Source: Fimousia sp045616445 (GTDB lineage Bacteria > Bacillota > Clostridia > Lachnospirales > Lachnospiraceae). From it: DNA of 13,752 bases. Each line of letters opens with the position of its first letter. The stretch's first letter is position 1. Shown here in pieces: positions 6,643-13,685 of the stretch. The notes beneath the pieces were generated by a model. The model was not told the origin of the DNA, did not search any database, and saw only the letters and a list, made by a program, of their open reading frames with translations. The DNA is taken from assembly GCA_045616445.1 (NCBI GenBank), contig JAZLGR010000015.1:1-13752 (forward strand), in the 5' to 3' direction. The position numbers and the translations under genes are program-made.

Positions 6643-7341
6643 TTATCTACCACTCATCCAGTTACTCGTCACTCCACTCACATACGGATCCAATCCATCG
6701 TAAGCTTCCTCACTATTCACTGTCCACACTTCAATTGCGGCCCCGCATTCCTTTGCCATGTCCACAATCTCTGTAGTCAATTTCTTATAATTGGTATCGA
6801 AGAATACTTCATTCTCCTTTGTCTTTAACTGATGGAACACCTTCGCCTTCGGCTTTGCCAGATATCCGAGTCTCGCCTTAGGGAGACGGTTACGGACAAA
6901 AATCAGATAATCTGCAGAGAAGGAAATCCATGTAATCTTCTCGATCAGATTATGCTGTCTTGCGATATCGATGATACGGTCGATATCCTTCTGCTCCATC
7001 GGTGTGTCATTCTTGATCTCCACATAGGCTTTATAACCCATGCTCACACAGAGCTCACAGAATTCCTTAAATGTTGGCATCTGCTCGCCGGCATAGCGCG
7101 CATCATACCAGGAACCAAAATCCAGTTTTCGAAGTTCTTTATAGCTATGCTCATATCCATTGCCGCTGCCGTTTGAGGTACGGTCTAAGGTTGGATCATG
7201 CATGATCATCGGAACCCCTTCTCTGGATAATGTTACGTCACACTCAATGGTGTCAAATCCATGCTGTTTGGAAAGTCTGAATGCGGAGAGTGTATTCTCC
7301 GGCGCTTCCACATTATATCCTCTATGATTGATAAACTTCAT
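6643..7341 (-). CDS. cytoplasmic glycerophosphodiester phosphodiesterase
   Basis: A 232-residue GDPD-family enzyme that hydrolyses glycerophosphodiesters to an alcohol and glycerol-3-phosphate. The TIM-barrel active-site residues are all visible: HRG at 6-8 followed by APENT (13-17), ECD (33-35, Glu33 and Asp35 for metal) and MHDPTLDRT (47-55, catalytic His48). The EIK and WTVN strands are also present. There is no signal peptide, so it acts in the cytosol, like UgpQ. Its AGGAGGAGA ribosome site overlaps the TAG stop of the upstream HAD gene (9 nt between genes), so the two are coupled in one transcript. It is the last gene of the operon, before terminator 6576-6626. Confidence 0.92.
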   Translation of the reverse strand: MKFINHRGYNVEAPENTLSAFRLSKQHGFDTIECDVTLSREGVPMIMHDPTLDRTSNGSGNGYEHSYKELRKLDFGSWYDARYAGEQMPTFKEFCELCVSMGYKAYVEIKNDTPMEQKDIDRIIDIARQHNLIEKITWISFSADYLIFVRNRLPKARLGYLAKPKAKVFHQLKTKENEVFFDTNYKKLTTEIVDMAKECGAAIEVWTVNSEEAYDGLDPYVSGVTSNWMSGR

Positions 7342-7350
7342 AGTCTCCTC

Positions 7351-8139
7351 CTAGATCCATCCATGCTTCACGCATGCATTATAGATGCCATTATCCACAT
7401 TCCTGTCTGTGACATAATCTGCCATATCTTTAAGCGGCTGGCATGCATTGCCCATGGCAATACAATAAAAAGCCGGATCGAACATATCCATATCATTATA
7501 ATCATCTCCGAATACGACCACATCCTCGATGGTGCCGCCTGCATACTCAAGCATACGGAGAATGCCTGCTTTCTTCTCATCCACCTGTATACAGAGATAC
7601 TTCGGATCAAAACGAATATAGCCCATGCCATAATCGCCTAGTTCCTTCAGGCAGGTAAGCTCTGCTTCCTTCTCTGGCGGTACCGGGATATACATCTTAA
7701 AAATCTCCGGTGCGTCATCCGGGTTGAAGGAATCGTCAATAATATACTTGGTAGACTCGTTACGAAAACCAACCTGGTCATAAAACTTAAAATCCTTTGC
7801 ATACACCTTGTAGGAATCATCTAAGGAAAAGAGCAGTCCGTAGCCTAATTCATCGGCCTGATGATAGAGGCGCAGCGCCATATCGCGGTCGATAGGACGA
7901 TTCTCCTTCATGCTTCCCTCAAAGAAGATACCGTGTCCGCCGTTACACACCATATTTTCAAAATCGTACTTTGCGCGAAACCACTCTGCTTTATAAGCCG
8001 CTCTCCCCGTATTAATGGAGACAAAATGTCCAGCCGCCTCAAGCTTGTGTACGGCTTCAAGGGCAGATGGCACAATCTCTCCGGTTGCCTTGTCGGTCAA
8101 TGTGCCGTCAATGTCAAAAAATATGTATTTCTTACGCAT
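7351..8139 (-). CDS. Cof-type HAD-superfamily phosphatase
   Basis: A 262-residue haloacid-dehalogenase phosphatase of the Cof/subfamily IIB type, which dephosphorylates small sugar or cofactor phosphates in the cytosol. Motif I is DIDGT (9-13, nucleophile Asp9, acid Asp11), motif II is INTGR (42-46), motif III Lys is about 189-190, and motif IV is GDDYND (211-216). The cap domain lies between motifs II and III. The longest frame starts five codons earlier without a ribosome site. AGAAGGA precedes the second Met at a 4-5 nt spacing, so I use 8139. It lies 33 nt after the CAP gene and 9 nt before the GDPD gene. The GDPD partner suggests, without proving, a substrate in glycerophosphate or sugar-phosphate metabolism. 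Confidence 0.88.
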   Translation of the reverse strand: MRKKYIFFDIDGTLTDKATGEIVPSALEAVHKLEAAGHFVSINTGRAAYKAEWFRAKYDFENMVCNGGHGIFFEGSMKENRPIDRDMALRLYHQADELGYGLLFSLDDSYKVYAKDFKFYDQVGFRNESTKYIIDDSFNPDDAPEIFKMYIPVPPEKEAELTCLKELGDYGMGYIRFDPKYLCIQVDEKKAGILRMLEYAGGTIEDVVVFGDDYNDMDMFDPAFYCIAMGNACQPLKDMADYVTDRNVDNGIYNACVKHGWI

Positions 8140-8172
8140 ATTGTCCTTCTGCATCTAATACTCTCTCGTCTG

Positions 8173-9402
8173 CTATTTCTCAGTCTTTGTCTTCATGGTC
8201 TTGGTCCAGCCACTGACAAATGTTGCTTTCTCCTTCTTCTCTCCGCCGATCAGCTTGGTCACATAGGTTCTCATGCGGAGATAGTAAACAGTTTTTGGAG
8301 ATAATTTCTTAATGGTTACTTCTTTTTCTGTTTTTGGTTTTACTTTTACAGTTTTCGCCTTCTTAAATTTGGCATCTGTGCTGTACTGTACTTCGTATCC
8401 GGTTGCTTCTGTCACAACTGGTGTCCAGCTTGCCTTCACAGACTTCTTCGCTGGAACTGCCGGATTCATCAGTGTCTGCTGAGGAATGATCTTCACTGGA
8501 ACCTTCACATTCTGCTTCAATGCAACGGTTCTTACGGAAGTTGCCCCGCAGGCTACCGGCTGTAATGTCTTATTCTGCACTACTTTTACAGTAAATGGGT
8601 TGTGGGAAGTCCATGTTACCGGAATCTGTACCTTCACCGGCACTTTCTTCCATGTGTTTACGTATTCTACCTTTGCAACTACCACTGGTGCCTGTTTCGT
8701 CTTGGCAACACTTGATGTGATCACCTTAGGAGATGCTGCGATGGTACCCTTCTTGATCTTGGAGTTTAATACTTCCACAGTCATCAGTTTGGATGTGTTG
8801 CATGCCATCGTCTTCATGGCTTTAGAAGGCACGTCGCTGAATAACTGTACCCAGAAATGGTATCCGTTCACGTATGCGTGACCGATTCCGATACCGCCAT
8901 AGCTTGCAGATAACATGTTACGACGGAATCTCTGTCCATCAAACTTCTTGTCCTTCGCAGCCCATGCGGCAAATGCTTTGTCGTATGTCTTCTGTCCCAC
9001 AGCAATATTCTCACCGATACTTACCAGGGACGCACTCTTATCATCATAAATGGTATAGTAGTTTGTGCCATTCGGTCTCTCATGGCTGAAGTTGATTGCG
9101 ATTTCAGCAGCACGCTTCATGGCAAGTGCTTCTAAGTTATAATCATACTTTAACTTTGGTAAGGCACCGTTCTTGATCTTCTTGTTGTTCTGATCATAGA
9201 ACCAGTTGTCCTTGCCTGTACGAAGTTCATTGACTAATGCTGTCATCTTACGGGCTTCGGTCTGACCGTACTTGACATTCAGTTTTACCTTGGTCGTTGC
9301 AGGCTCTGCCGCCTGAGTTTTCACGCCGGTTACCATAACCGCGCAGATTGCAAGCATCATTGTTAACATTAAGATTCCAAAAGCTTTTCTCACATTCTTC
9401 AT
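8173..9402 (-). CDS. secreted CAP-domain protein with fibronectin type III-like C-terminus
   Basis: A 409-residue exported protein. Residues 1-31 are a signal peptide: basic MKNVRKAF, a hydrophobic core, and cleavage near TQAA. Residues ~54-190 are a CAP (SCP/PR1) domain, with SHERPNG (His107) and IGENIAVG (Glu131) as the two cleft words and a WVQLF strand near 184-188. A Lys/Thr/Val-rich linker with repeat-like strands follows (~205-310). Residues ~314-407 fit a fibronectin type III domain (ASWTP, GYEVQYSTD, YYLRMRTY). There is no LPXTG or transmembrane anchor, so it is probably released or held by charge. The start follows AGGAGG, with promoter 9466-9494 upstream. CAP functions in bacteria are poorly defined; roles near the cell wall and in spores are known for relatives. 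Confidence 0.88.
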   Translation of the reverse strand: MKNVRKAFGILMLTMMLAICAVMVTGVKTQAAEPATTKVKLNVKYGQTEARKMTALVNELRTGKDNWFYDQNNKKIKNGALPKLKYDYNLEALAMKRAAEIAINFSHERPNGTNYYTIYDDKSASLVSIGENIAVGQKTYDKAFAAWAAKDKKFDGQRFRRNMLSASYGGIGIGHAYVNGYHFWVQLFSDVPSKAMKTMACNTSKLMTVEVLNSKIKKGTIAASPKVITSSVAKTKQAPVVVAKVEYVNTWKKVPVKVQIPVTWTSHNPFTVKVVQNKTLQPVACGATSVRTVALKQNVKVPVKIIPQQTLMNPAVPAKKSVKASWTPVVTEATGYEVQYSTDAKFKKAKTVKVKPKTEKEVTIKKLSPKTVYYLRMRTYVTKLIGGEKKEKATFVSGWTKTMKTKTEK

Positions 9403-9465
9403 TACAATTCCTCCTATATAAGAATCAATTTATCAATATTATGAATTTCCAAAATATATCAATTT

Positions 9466-9494
9466 ATTATAACATAAAACTTATTATAATACAA
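9466..9494 (-). promoter_or_regulatory. promoter of the CAP-HAD-GDPD operon
   Basis: On the minus strand -35 TTGTAT (9494-9489) and a consensus -10 TATAAT (9471-9466), preceded by TGT, are 17 bp apart. A second TATAAT about 22 bp upstream has TTGACC 16 bp before it, but that -35 lies inside the preceding terminator stem. The leader is about 55-60 nt long. The -35 overlaps the T-run of the upstream gene's terminator. Confidence 0.65.
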
Positions 9495-9521
9495 AAAAGA
9501 AGTTGGTCAACACCAACTTCT
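9493..9521 (-). terminator. intrinsic terminator of the secreted phosphodiesterase gene
   Basis: A perfect 10-bp stem AGAAGTTGGT / ACCAACTTCT with a 4-nt loop is followed on the minus strand by six T. It begins 3 nt after the stop codon at 9525, which is compact spacing, and separates this gene from the CAP operon. Confidence 0.9.
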
Positions 9522-9524
9522 TCT

Positions 9525-10634
9525 TTATTTCCATAATGTTTTGTTCGAAAACATGGAATGAATGCCATAAGCACAAACCAGCTTCTTGGCTTTCAGTTCA
9601 TCATTCAATGTGTAGATGGTAATCGGAATATTCACCACCTCATAATCGTTGATATTGGAGTATGGGATATTCTTGTGGCAGAACCCTGTCTCAAATCCAT
9701 ACTTTCTAAGGATATCGATGTTATCATCGCCGCTTGTGTTCATATGAATCAGTCCAACATTGTGCTTCTTCCCGTCTGCCTTGATGAGTTTCTTGATGTA
9801 GATCAGATCCTCGAATCCAGCCTTCTTCTTCGCACTGCTGTCCACTTCAAAGATAATGGCTCTCTTCGTACCCATGGCAGTACTGATTTCATTGTATAAG
9901 GCCTTCAACTGCTTGTTGGAAAGCCCTGGTTTGATCTCCACATATGGAACCTTGCCATTCTTCTTGCAGATTGCCAGAAATTCAGCGAGGCTGGCTACTG
10001 TTGTAGCATCCTTATCCTTGGCATACTTCTGAATATTGGTTCCACTGGTAATCTTATAGCCACGCAGCTGCTTGTAGGTGAGGTCGCTGACCTTCTTGTT
10101 CTTACCGCACATACGGCTTAAGCTCTTGTCATGCATGCAGACGAACTTACCGTCCTTGGTCACACGGACATCCGCCTCAATGCCGTAGAACTTCTCCTTC
10201 GCTGCTAAGGCAAATGCTTTCTTCGTGTTTTCCGGTGCCTGAGCACTCAGTCCACGGTGCGCCACGAATCTGGTCACAGATGGATCTAACTTGGATGCGA
10301 TGATGGACACCTTACAGGTCTTTCTATATACCTTTCCACCAACCTTATTGGAAACGGTGATGGTTGCAGTCCCTTCCTTCACACCGCTGATCGTATATTT
10401 TGTTTTACTTACTTTCTTTACCTTTGCAATCTTCTTGTTACTGGTTTTTACGGACACTGTCCCCACAGTTCCGGAAAGCTTAATATTAAACTTGTCAAAG
10501 TCATACATGGACATGTATGTGCAGGAAATCTTCCACTTCACTGCTGCCATTGTATCAGTTGTCTTCCCCAAAACAGCTATACTAAGCATCACACAGACAA
10601 GAATCATGCAACACAATCTCTTTCCTCTATGCAT
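9525..10634 (-). CDS. secreted glycerophosphodiesterase with Ig-like (BIG2) domain
   Basis: A 369-residue exported enzyme. Residues 1-31 are a signal peptide with cleavage near TMAA. Residues ~45-112 form a bacterial Ig-like BIG2 domain (KIAKVKKVSKTKYTISG, then GTATITV), common in Clostridia surface proteins. Residues ~121-369 are a GDPD barrel with AHRG (125-128, His126), APENT (133-137), IEADVR (152-157, Glu153 and Asp155) and MHD (167-169, His168). It probably acts on glycerophosphodiesters, or on teichoic acid-like glycerophosphate polymers, outside the membrane. The start is preceded by GAGGT at a 7-nt spacing. It is monocistronic, with extended -10 promoter 10697-10705 and terminator 9493-9521. 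It lies one gene upstream of the operon that carries a cytoplasmic GDPD. Confidence 0.9.
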   Translation of the reverse strand: MHRGKRLCCMILVCVMLSIAVLGKTTDTMAAVKWKISCTYMSMYDFDKFNIKLSGTVGTVSVKTSNKKIAKVKKVSKTKYTISGVKEGTATITVSNKVGGKVYRKTCKVSIIASKLDPSVTRFVAHRGLSAQAPENTKKAFALAAKEKFYGIEADVRVTKDGKFVCMHDKSLSRMCGKNKKVSDLTYKQLRGYKITSGTNIQKYAKDKDATTVASLAEFLAICKKNGKVPYVEIKPGLSNKQLKALYNEISTAMGTKRAIIFEVDSSAKKKAGFEDLIYIKKLIKADGKKHNVGLIHMNTSGDDNIDILRKYGFETGFCHKNIPYSNINDYEVVNIPITIYTLNDELKAKKLVCAYGIHSMFSNKTLWK

Positions 10635-10666
10635 ATGAATACCTCGTGTCTCACGGACAACATCTG

Positions 10667-10680
10667 CTTAATCGATTAAG
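10667..10680. promoter_or_regulatory. 14-bp perfect palindrome in the leader of the secreted GDPD gene
   Basis: CTTAATCGATTAAG lies about 17 bp downstream of the -10, just after the expected transcription start, and ~33 bp before the start codon. A dimeric repressor bound here would block initiation. The regulator is unknown. Confidence 0.5.
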
Positions 10681-10696
10681 TCGCTTTTATGGTATC

Positions 10697-10705
10697 ATTA
10701 TAGCA
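10697..10705 (-). promoter_or_regulatory. extended -10 promoter of the secreted GDPD gene
   Basis: On the minus strand TGCTATAAT is a consensus extended -10. The -35 position 17 bp upstream (ATATAC) is poor. The start codon is ~62 bp downstream. Confidence 0.65.
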
Positions 10706-10725
10706 TAATTCGAAAGAAAGTATAT

Positions 10726-10772
10726 AAAAAATGCACAAAAATAAGCAGAAATTATCACTCATTTTTGTGCAT
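10726..10772 (-). terminator. terminator of the peptide-modification operon
   Basis: On the minus strand a perfect 12-bp AT-rich stem ATGCACAAAAAT / ATTTTTGTGCAT with an 18-nt loop is followed by TTTTTTATAT. It lies 72 bp after the PqqD-like stop. In between is a weaker inverted repeat, TTTCAC (10793-10798) / GTGAAA (10813-10818), amid GTCACA repeats. Confidence 0.75.
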
Positions 10773-10843
10773 ATCGTCATATTCGTGTCACATTTCACAC
10801 AATGTGGTCACAGTGAAAACAGAGTTTCGTCACAGCACTTCCG

Positions 10844-11110
10844 CTAAAATGCAATCATTCCAATTGCTTCCAAGTTGGCAAGAAAGCCATTGACATCCTT
10901 TGTTGCTGTCTCTTCGTCCACATCAAACTCCTCTAAAACCAGTTTGATCATATCCCCAGGAGTCTCTGCATTCTCAATATTCTGTAAGATGAATCCACCC
11001 ACATCATTGGCAGAGATCATGCCATTAAAGTTTTCCATGGCATCCCCAGTAGGTACAATCACCACTTCATCAAGTAATGTTCTAATTACGTATTTCGGAT
11101 TTAATTTCAT
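10844..11110 (-). CDS. PqqD-family peptide chaperone
   Basis: An 88-residue PqqD-like protein, a RiPP recognition element that binds the leader of a ribosomal peptide and presents it to its radical SAM enzyme. It shows the family pattern: N-terminal strand pair (LNPKYVIR, DEVVIVP), an N-G-x-I-like strand (FNGMISAND), GGFILQNIE as the first helix, and a C-terminal helical region with LVLEEFDVDEETA and VNGFLANLEAIGMI. It starts inside the radical SAM gene with an overlap of ~30 nt, so the two are co-translated. Two adjacent ATGs exist; GAGG lies 6 nt before the second and 3 nt before the first, so I chose the second. It is the last gene of the operon. Confidence 0.88.
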   Translation of the reverse strand: MKLNPKYVIRTLLDEVVIVPTGDAMENFNGMISANDVGGFILQNIENAETPGDMIKLVLEEFDVDEETATKDVNGFLANLEAIGMIAF

Positions 11111-12206
11111 CATTAACCTCTTTTCTCAACAGATTGATATATTCATTCGTAAGATCACAATAATAACGTGGCACTGCGCCAACATCACCACTCTCTGATT
11201 GACATGCTGCCGCACATACCCCACAGAGTAATCGTTCCTTACATTCGTGGCATTCCTTCGGCATATAGGAACTTCCCACATGATCCAGTAACTCCTGCCA
11301 GCTCTCATGAAATGGTCGAGCGAATACATCTACAGAAAAGTCTGTGGTAAAGGTGCATGCACTCATGGTTCCATCATAATTGATCCAGAATACGCTGTTG
11401 CCGGATCTGCAGGAATAACCTGGCTCATAGTCTTTTGTCTGTTTATACTGCTCATAGCGTTCTAAGGAATAGACGCAGGCATCATGAAACTGCTCTTTGT
11501 ATTTCATCTTCTCAAAGACGAATCTGGCTTTGGCTGCATCCTGGGCACTAAGTCGATATGCAACATTGCCAATATTATTCTCTCGTACCGGTGGAAACAT
11601 ATAAAAGCCCATCTCGATCGGGATATCCAGTTCCTCGCTGATACGATAGATTTCTTCCTGTTCTGCAATATTATGTGGTGTCAGGGAACAGTTAAACTTA
11701 ATATCGATGTCTGCTTCTTTTAATAACTTAATCGCCCTCATAACCTGGGTAAATCCCTTTGGATTGCCACAAAGTCTTCCGTATGTCTCGTCACTGGCAC
11801 CGTAGAGGGTGATATTCAGTCTTCTAGGCTTGTTAGCCGCCAGATAAGCCACGATTTCCTCGTTGATCAGAGTTCCATTCGTATTAATGGATACGATAAA
11901 GCCCATGCGGATATAGGCCTCATAGACCTTCTTAAAATCCGGGTAAATGAATGGCTCTCCGCCAGTAAAAAGCATGAAGATAGTTCCACACTCAATCAAT
12001 TGTTTTCCAAGTGCAATCCATTCATCTGCCGGGATGAGCGGATGATGGGCTTCCATCTGTTCTCTGGTCATCTTGGCAAAGCACATCTTGCAATCCATGT
12101 TACAGAGTGGAAGCAGCTCCACATTGCCAGCAATCGGAATTCGTGCCAGATCCGCCTTATTGCAGATGGCTTTTTCTATTTCATTCATATGTTGTAACGG
12201 ATTCAT
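11082..12206 (-). CDS. radical SAM/SPASM peptide-maturation enzyme
   Basis: A 374-residue radical SAM enzyme. The [4Fe-4S]-SAM site is CNMDCKMC (C35, C39, C42), followed by TGGEP (81-85), NTNGT (108-112) and an ITLYGAS strand (132-138). The C-terminal SPASM domain, which holds auxiliary iron-sulfur clusters, has C266, C284, C319, C322, C328, C331, C335 and C350. Relatives make thioether, C-C or related crosslinks on ribosomal peptides. The longest frame starts eight codons earlier. The Met at 12206-12204 overlaps the kinase stop in ATGA, and GAAGGAG sits 8 nt upstream within the kinase gene, so I use that start. Partners are PqqD (overlapping downstream), the kinase (overlapping upstream) and the substrate candidate at 13132-13554. 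The precise reaction is unknown. Confidence 0.92.
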   Translation of the reverse strand: MNPLQHMNEIEKAICNKADLARIPIAGNVELLPLCNMDCKMCFAKMTREQMEAHHPLIPADEWIALGKQLIECGTIFMLFTGGEPFIYPDFKKVYEAYIRMGFIVSINTNGTLINEEIVAYLAANKPRRLNITLYGASDETYGRLCGNPKGFTQVMRAIKLLKEADIDIKFNCSLTPHNIAEQEEIYRISEELDIPIEMGFYMFPPVRENNIGNVAYRLSAQDAAKARFVFEKMKYKEQFHDACVYSLERYEQYKQTKDYEPGYSCRSGNSVFWINYDGTMSACTFTTDFSVDVFARPFHESWQELLDHVGSSYMPKECHECKERLLCGVCAAACQSESGDVGAVPRYYCDLTNEYINLLRKEVNDEIKSEIRN

Positions 12207-13051
12207 ATCGTAAGCTCCTTCTCCAGGCATTCAACTGCCTGCTCTGATATATTACATGCCAGATGATACATCGGTACCTGCATCGAAAGATCTGTCACCA
12301 AATCCATGGCATGCATAACCGCCTCTGTGTTGTGATAGTTGATGGTCACCTCACTCATGAGACGACGCATCTCCTCTCTCTTGGCAACCTCATATACGGC
12401 ATTCTCCGGACTCTGCTCTAAATAGACGATGGCTTTGATCGGCACACTCATATCCAGACAGATATTCGATGATCCGCAAAGTGGAAGTCCCATGGCATGA
12501 TAGATTCCATCCACCTTCATGAGTATTGCACGGTCCCCATTGACAATGGTAGCATCACGGTACTGCTTCCAGAGGTCTGCCTGGGTACTCTTGCCGGTAC
12601 CACTTGGTGCTGAGAAAAGTATCGCTCCGCCTTCATAAACGATATAGGAACAATGTAGCACCAGTCCCTCATGATCCAGCAATAACTTCTCAAATGCCAG
12701 CGCATTAAAGAGGCAGTAATTATCTTCATCCTGAAAGCTTGAGAGATAGGTGGTATTCAGATAGATGATTCGCTCATCGCCTGTCTCCTCATACAGCATA
12801 CATGGCTCCTCAAAGCCGATAAAGTAGTGCAGCCTGCTTTCTAACTCGCCATCCATATAGATATCCTGAAGTCTTCCTCTGTGTACAAGCTTTCCTTTCG
12901 GCTTACATGCATTCGTCAGAATCATCCGATACTCCACATCCGGCGTTTCAATATATGTTTGTTCAAATGTCTTGATATAGGAATTCCATCCAATGGCAAA
13001 AGGCGCATGGATGAGAATGCCAATACCTGCAATTTTAAAATAATATTCCAT
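12203..13051 (-). CDS. HPr-kinase-like peptide kinase candidate in the RiPP operon
   Basis: A 282-residue protein with the HprK/PEPCK-like P-loop fold. Walker A APSGTGKST is at 148-156 (Lys154). NGDR (171-174) supplies the probable catalytic or metal-binding Asp173. LCGSS is at 191-195, and the C-terminal word YHLACNIS at 262-269. The N-terminal ~120 residues are a separate domain, probably for substrate binding, that is shared with the paralogue at 4329-5171. HprK homologues occur in several RiPP clusters (ScmC-like; PadeK/ThcoK phosphorylate lasso precursors on the C-terminal Ser). The start has a moderate AGGA site at a 7-nt spacing, just downstream of hairpin 13068-13103. Its stop overlaps the radical SAM start by 4 bp. 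The kinase role is inferred from family and context. Confidence 0.82.
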   Translation of the reverse strand: MEYYFKIAGIGILIHAPFAIGWNSYIKTFEQTYIETPDVEYRMILTNACKPKGKLVHRGRLQDIYMDGELESRLHYFIGFEEPCMLYEETGDERIIYLNTTYLSSFQDEDNYCLFNALAFEKLLLDHEGLVLHCSYIVYEGGAILFSAPSGTGKSTQADLWKQYRDATIVNGDRAILMKVDGIYHAMGLPLCGSSNICLDMSVPIKAIVYLEQSPENAVYEVAKREEMRRLMSEVTINYHNTEAVMHAMDLVTDLSMQVPMYHLACNISEQAVECLEKELTI

Positions 13052-13067
13052 AAAATATCCTGTGAAG

Positions 13068-13103
13068 AAAAAAAGTCATAAAACAGAACCTGTTCTATGA
13101 CTT
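13068..13103 (-). terminator. intercistronic hairpin and T-run (attenuator) between substrate and kinase genes
   Basis: On the minus strand AAGTCATAGAACAG pairs over all 14 bases (one G·U) with CTGTTTTATGACTT around a 3-nt loop, followed by a T-run. The G·U pair is A·C on the plus strand, so the minus direction is favoured. It lies 28 bp after the substrate stop and ends ~16 bp before the kinase start, with no clear promoter between. It would let most transcripts stop after the substrate gene. Confidence 0.8.
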
Positions 13104-13131
13104 CTTCTTATTTTATTCTTTTGTGTACAAA

Positions 13132-13554
13132 TTATGATAAATTGTATTTCTGTGCTAAAGATAAATCGATTTTAGTATCATGGTCGATGAAAGCACCATT
13201 TGAAATCCAACTACCACGACTACGATGCTGAGATGCATGGGTTGTAAATCCTGTGTCATTTGGATGTGCTTTTAACCAATTATTCTTGTTACATCCATCA
13301 ACATATGCGCAGGCATTAAACTTTGTATAAAATACATCATCTTTTGCAGATCCTACATTTGGAACAAATTTAGCAACACAAGCATCCTGACTATCTAAAA
13401 ACATCATAATTGTCTGAGTGTTGTTATGGCCTGATGTAATACATTTTACTGTTACTGGTTCAATATCATACTGCGGTTCTTTACAAGTTGCACAATATTC
13501 GTTTGCAACGAATGTGTCTGCAAAAAGCTGTGGTGTTGTATATTCTCTTTTCAT
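13132..13554 (-). CDS. six-cysteine candidate substrate (RiPP-like precursor) of the SPASM/kinase operon
   Basis: A 140-residue protein, the first gene of the operon. The N-terminus KREYTTPQLFADTFVANEY (2-20) has the Y-x-x-P...F-x-x-N pattern common to small Clostridia proteins beside PqqD/radical SAM genes, and it probably serves as the leader. Cysteines follow at 21, 24, 38, 59, 82 and 88. The C-terminal third is Asn/His/Ser-rich and the last residue is Ser140. There is no signal peptide or membrane segment. The longest frame starts 14 codons earlier, but GAGGAGGAG lies between, so I use the Met at 13554. It is long for a RiPP precursor, so a modified protein rather than a small excised peptide is possible. 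The precursor role rests on context, the leader-like start and the attenuator behind it; I do not recognise a named family. Confidence 0.6.
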   Translation of the reverse strand: MKREYTTPQLFADTFVANEYCATCKEPQYDIEPVTVKCITSGHNNTQTIMMFLDSQDACVAKFVPNVGSAKDDVFYTKFNACAYVDGCNKNNWLKAHPNDTGFTTHASQHRSRGSWISNGAFIDHDTKIDLSLAQKYNLS

Positions 13555-13605
13555 CGAAAACTCCTCCTCTATTCTCCTGTTTATTTCTATATTCATATCT
13601 TGATA

Positions 13606-13627
13606 ATGATTAAGGGAGATTAATCAT
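13606..13627. promoter_or_regulatory. inverted repeat upstream of the peptide operon, possible operator
   Basis: ATGATTAA - GGGAGA - TTAATCAT is a perfect 8-bp inverted repeat with a 6-bp centre, 50-70 bp upstream of the substrate start codon. It lies between the preceding terminator and the ribosome site, where the operon promoter must be. I see no convincing -35/-10 pair: TTGATG with TAATCT, or TTAATC with TATAGA, are only partial matches. Confidence 0.4.
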
Positions 13628-13643
13628 CATCTTTTATCGCATC

Positions 13644-13685
13644 AAAAAAAGCCAATTCCAAAGGCAAAACCCTTGAAAATGGCTT
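13644..13685 (-). terminator. intrinsic terminator of a transcript entering from the right edge
   Basis: On the minus strand AAGCCATTTTCAAGG pairs with the region ending GGAATTGGCTT, with one mismatch, followed by seven T (13650-13644). It closes a gene or leader whose body lies beyond 13752. A minus-strand frame is open from the edge to a TAA at 13620-13622 (43 codons) straight through this hairpin; I regard that as coincidental. Another frame stops at 13732. So the peptide operon starts after this terminator with its own promoter. Confidence 0.75.

Noticed and set aside
12203..13051. Genuine HPr kinase/phosphorylase (HprK)
   Set aside because: Although the fold and P-loop match, the HPr-binding and phosphorylase signature is not seen, and the gene is embedded in a SPASM/PqqD operon.
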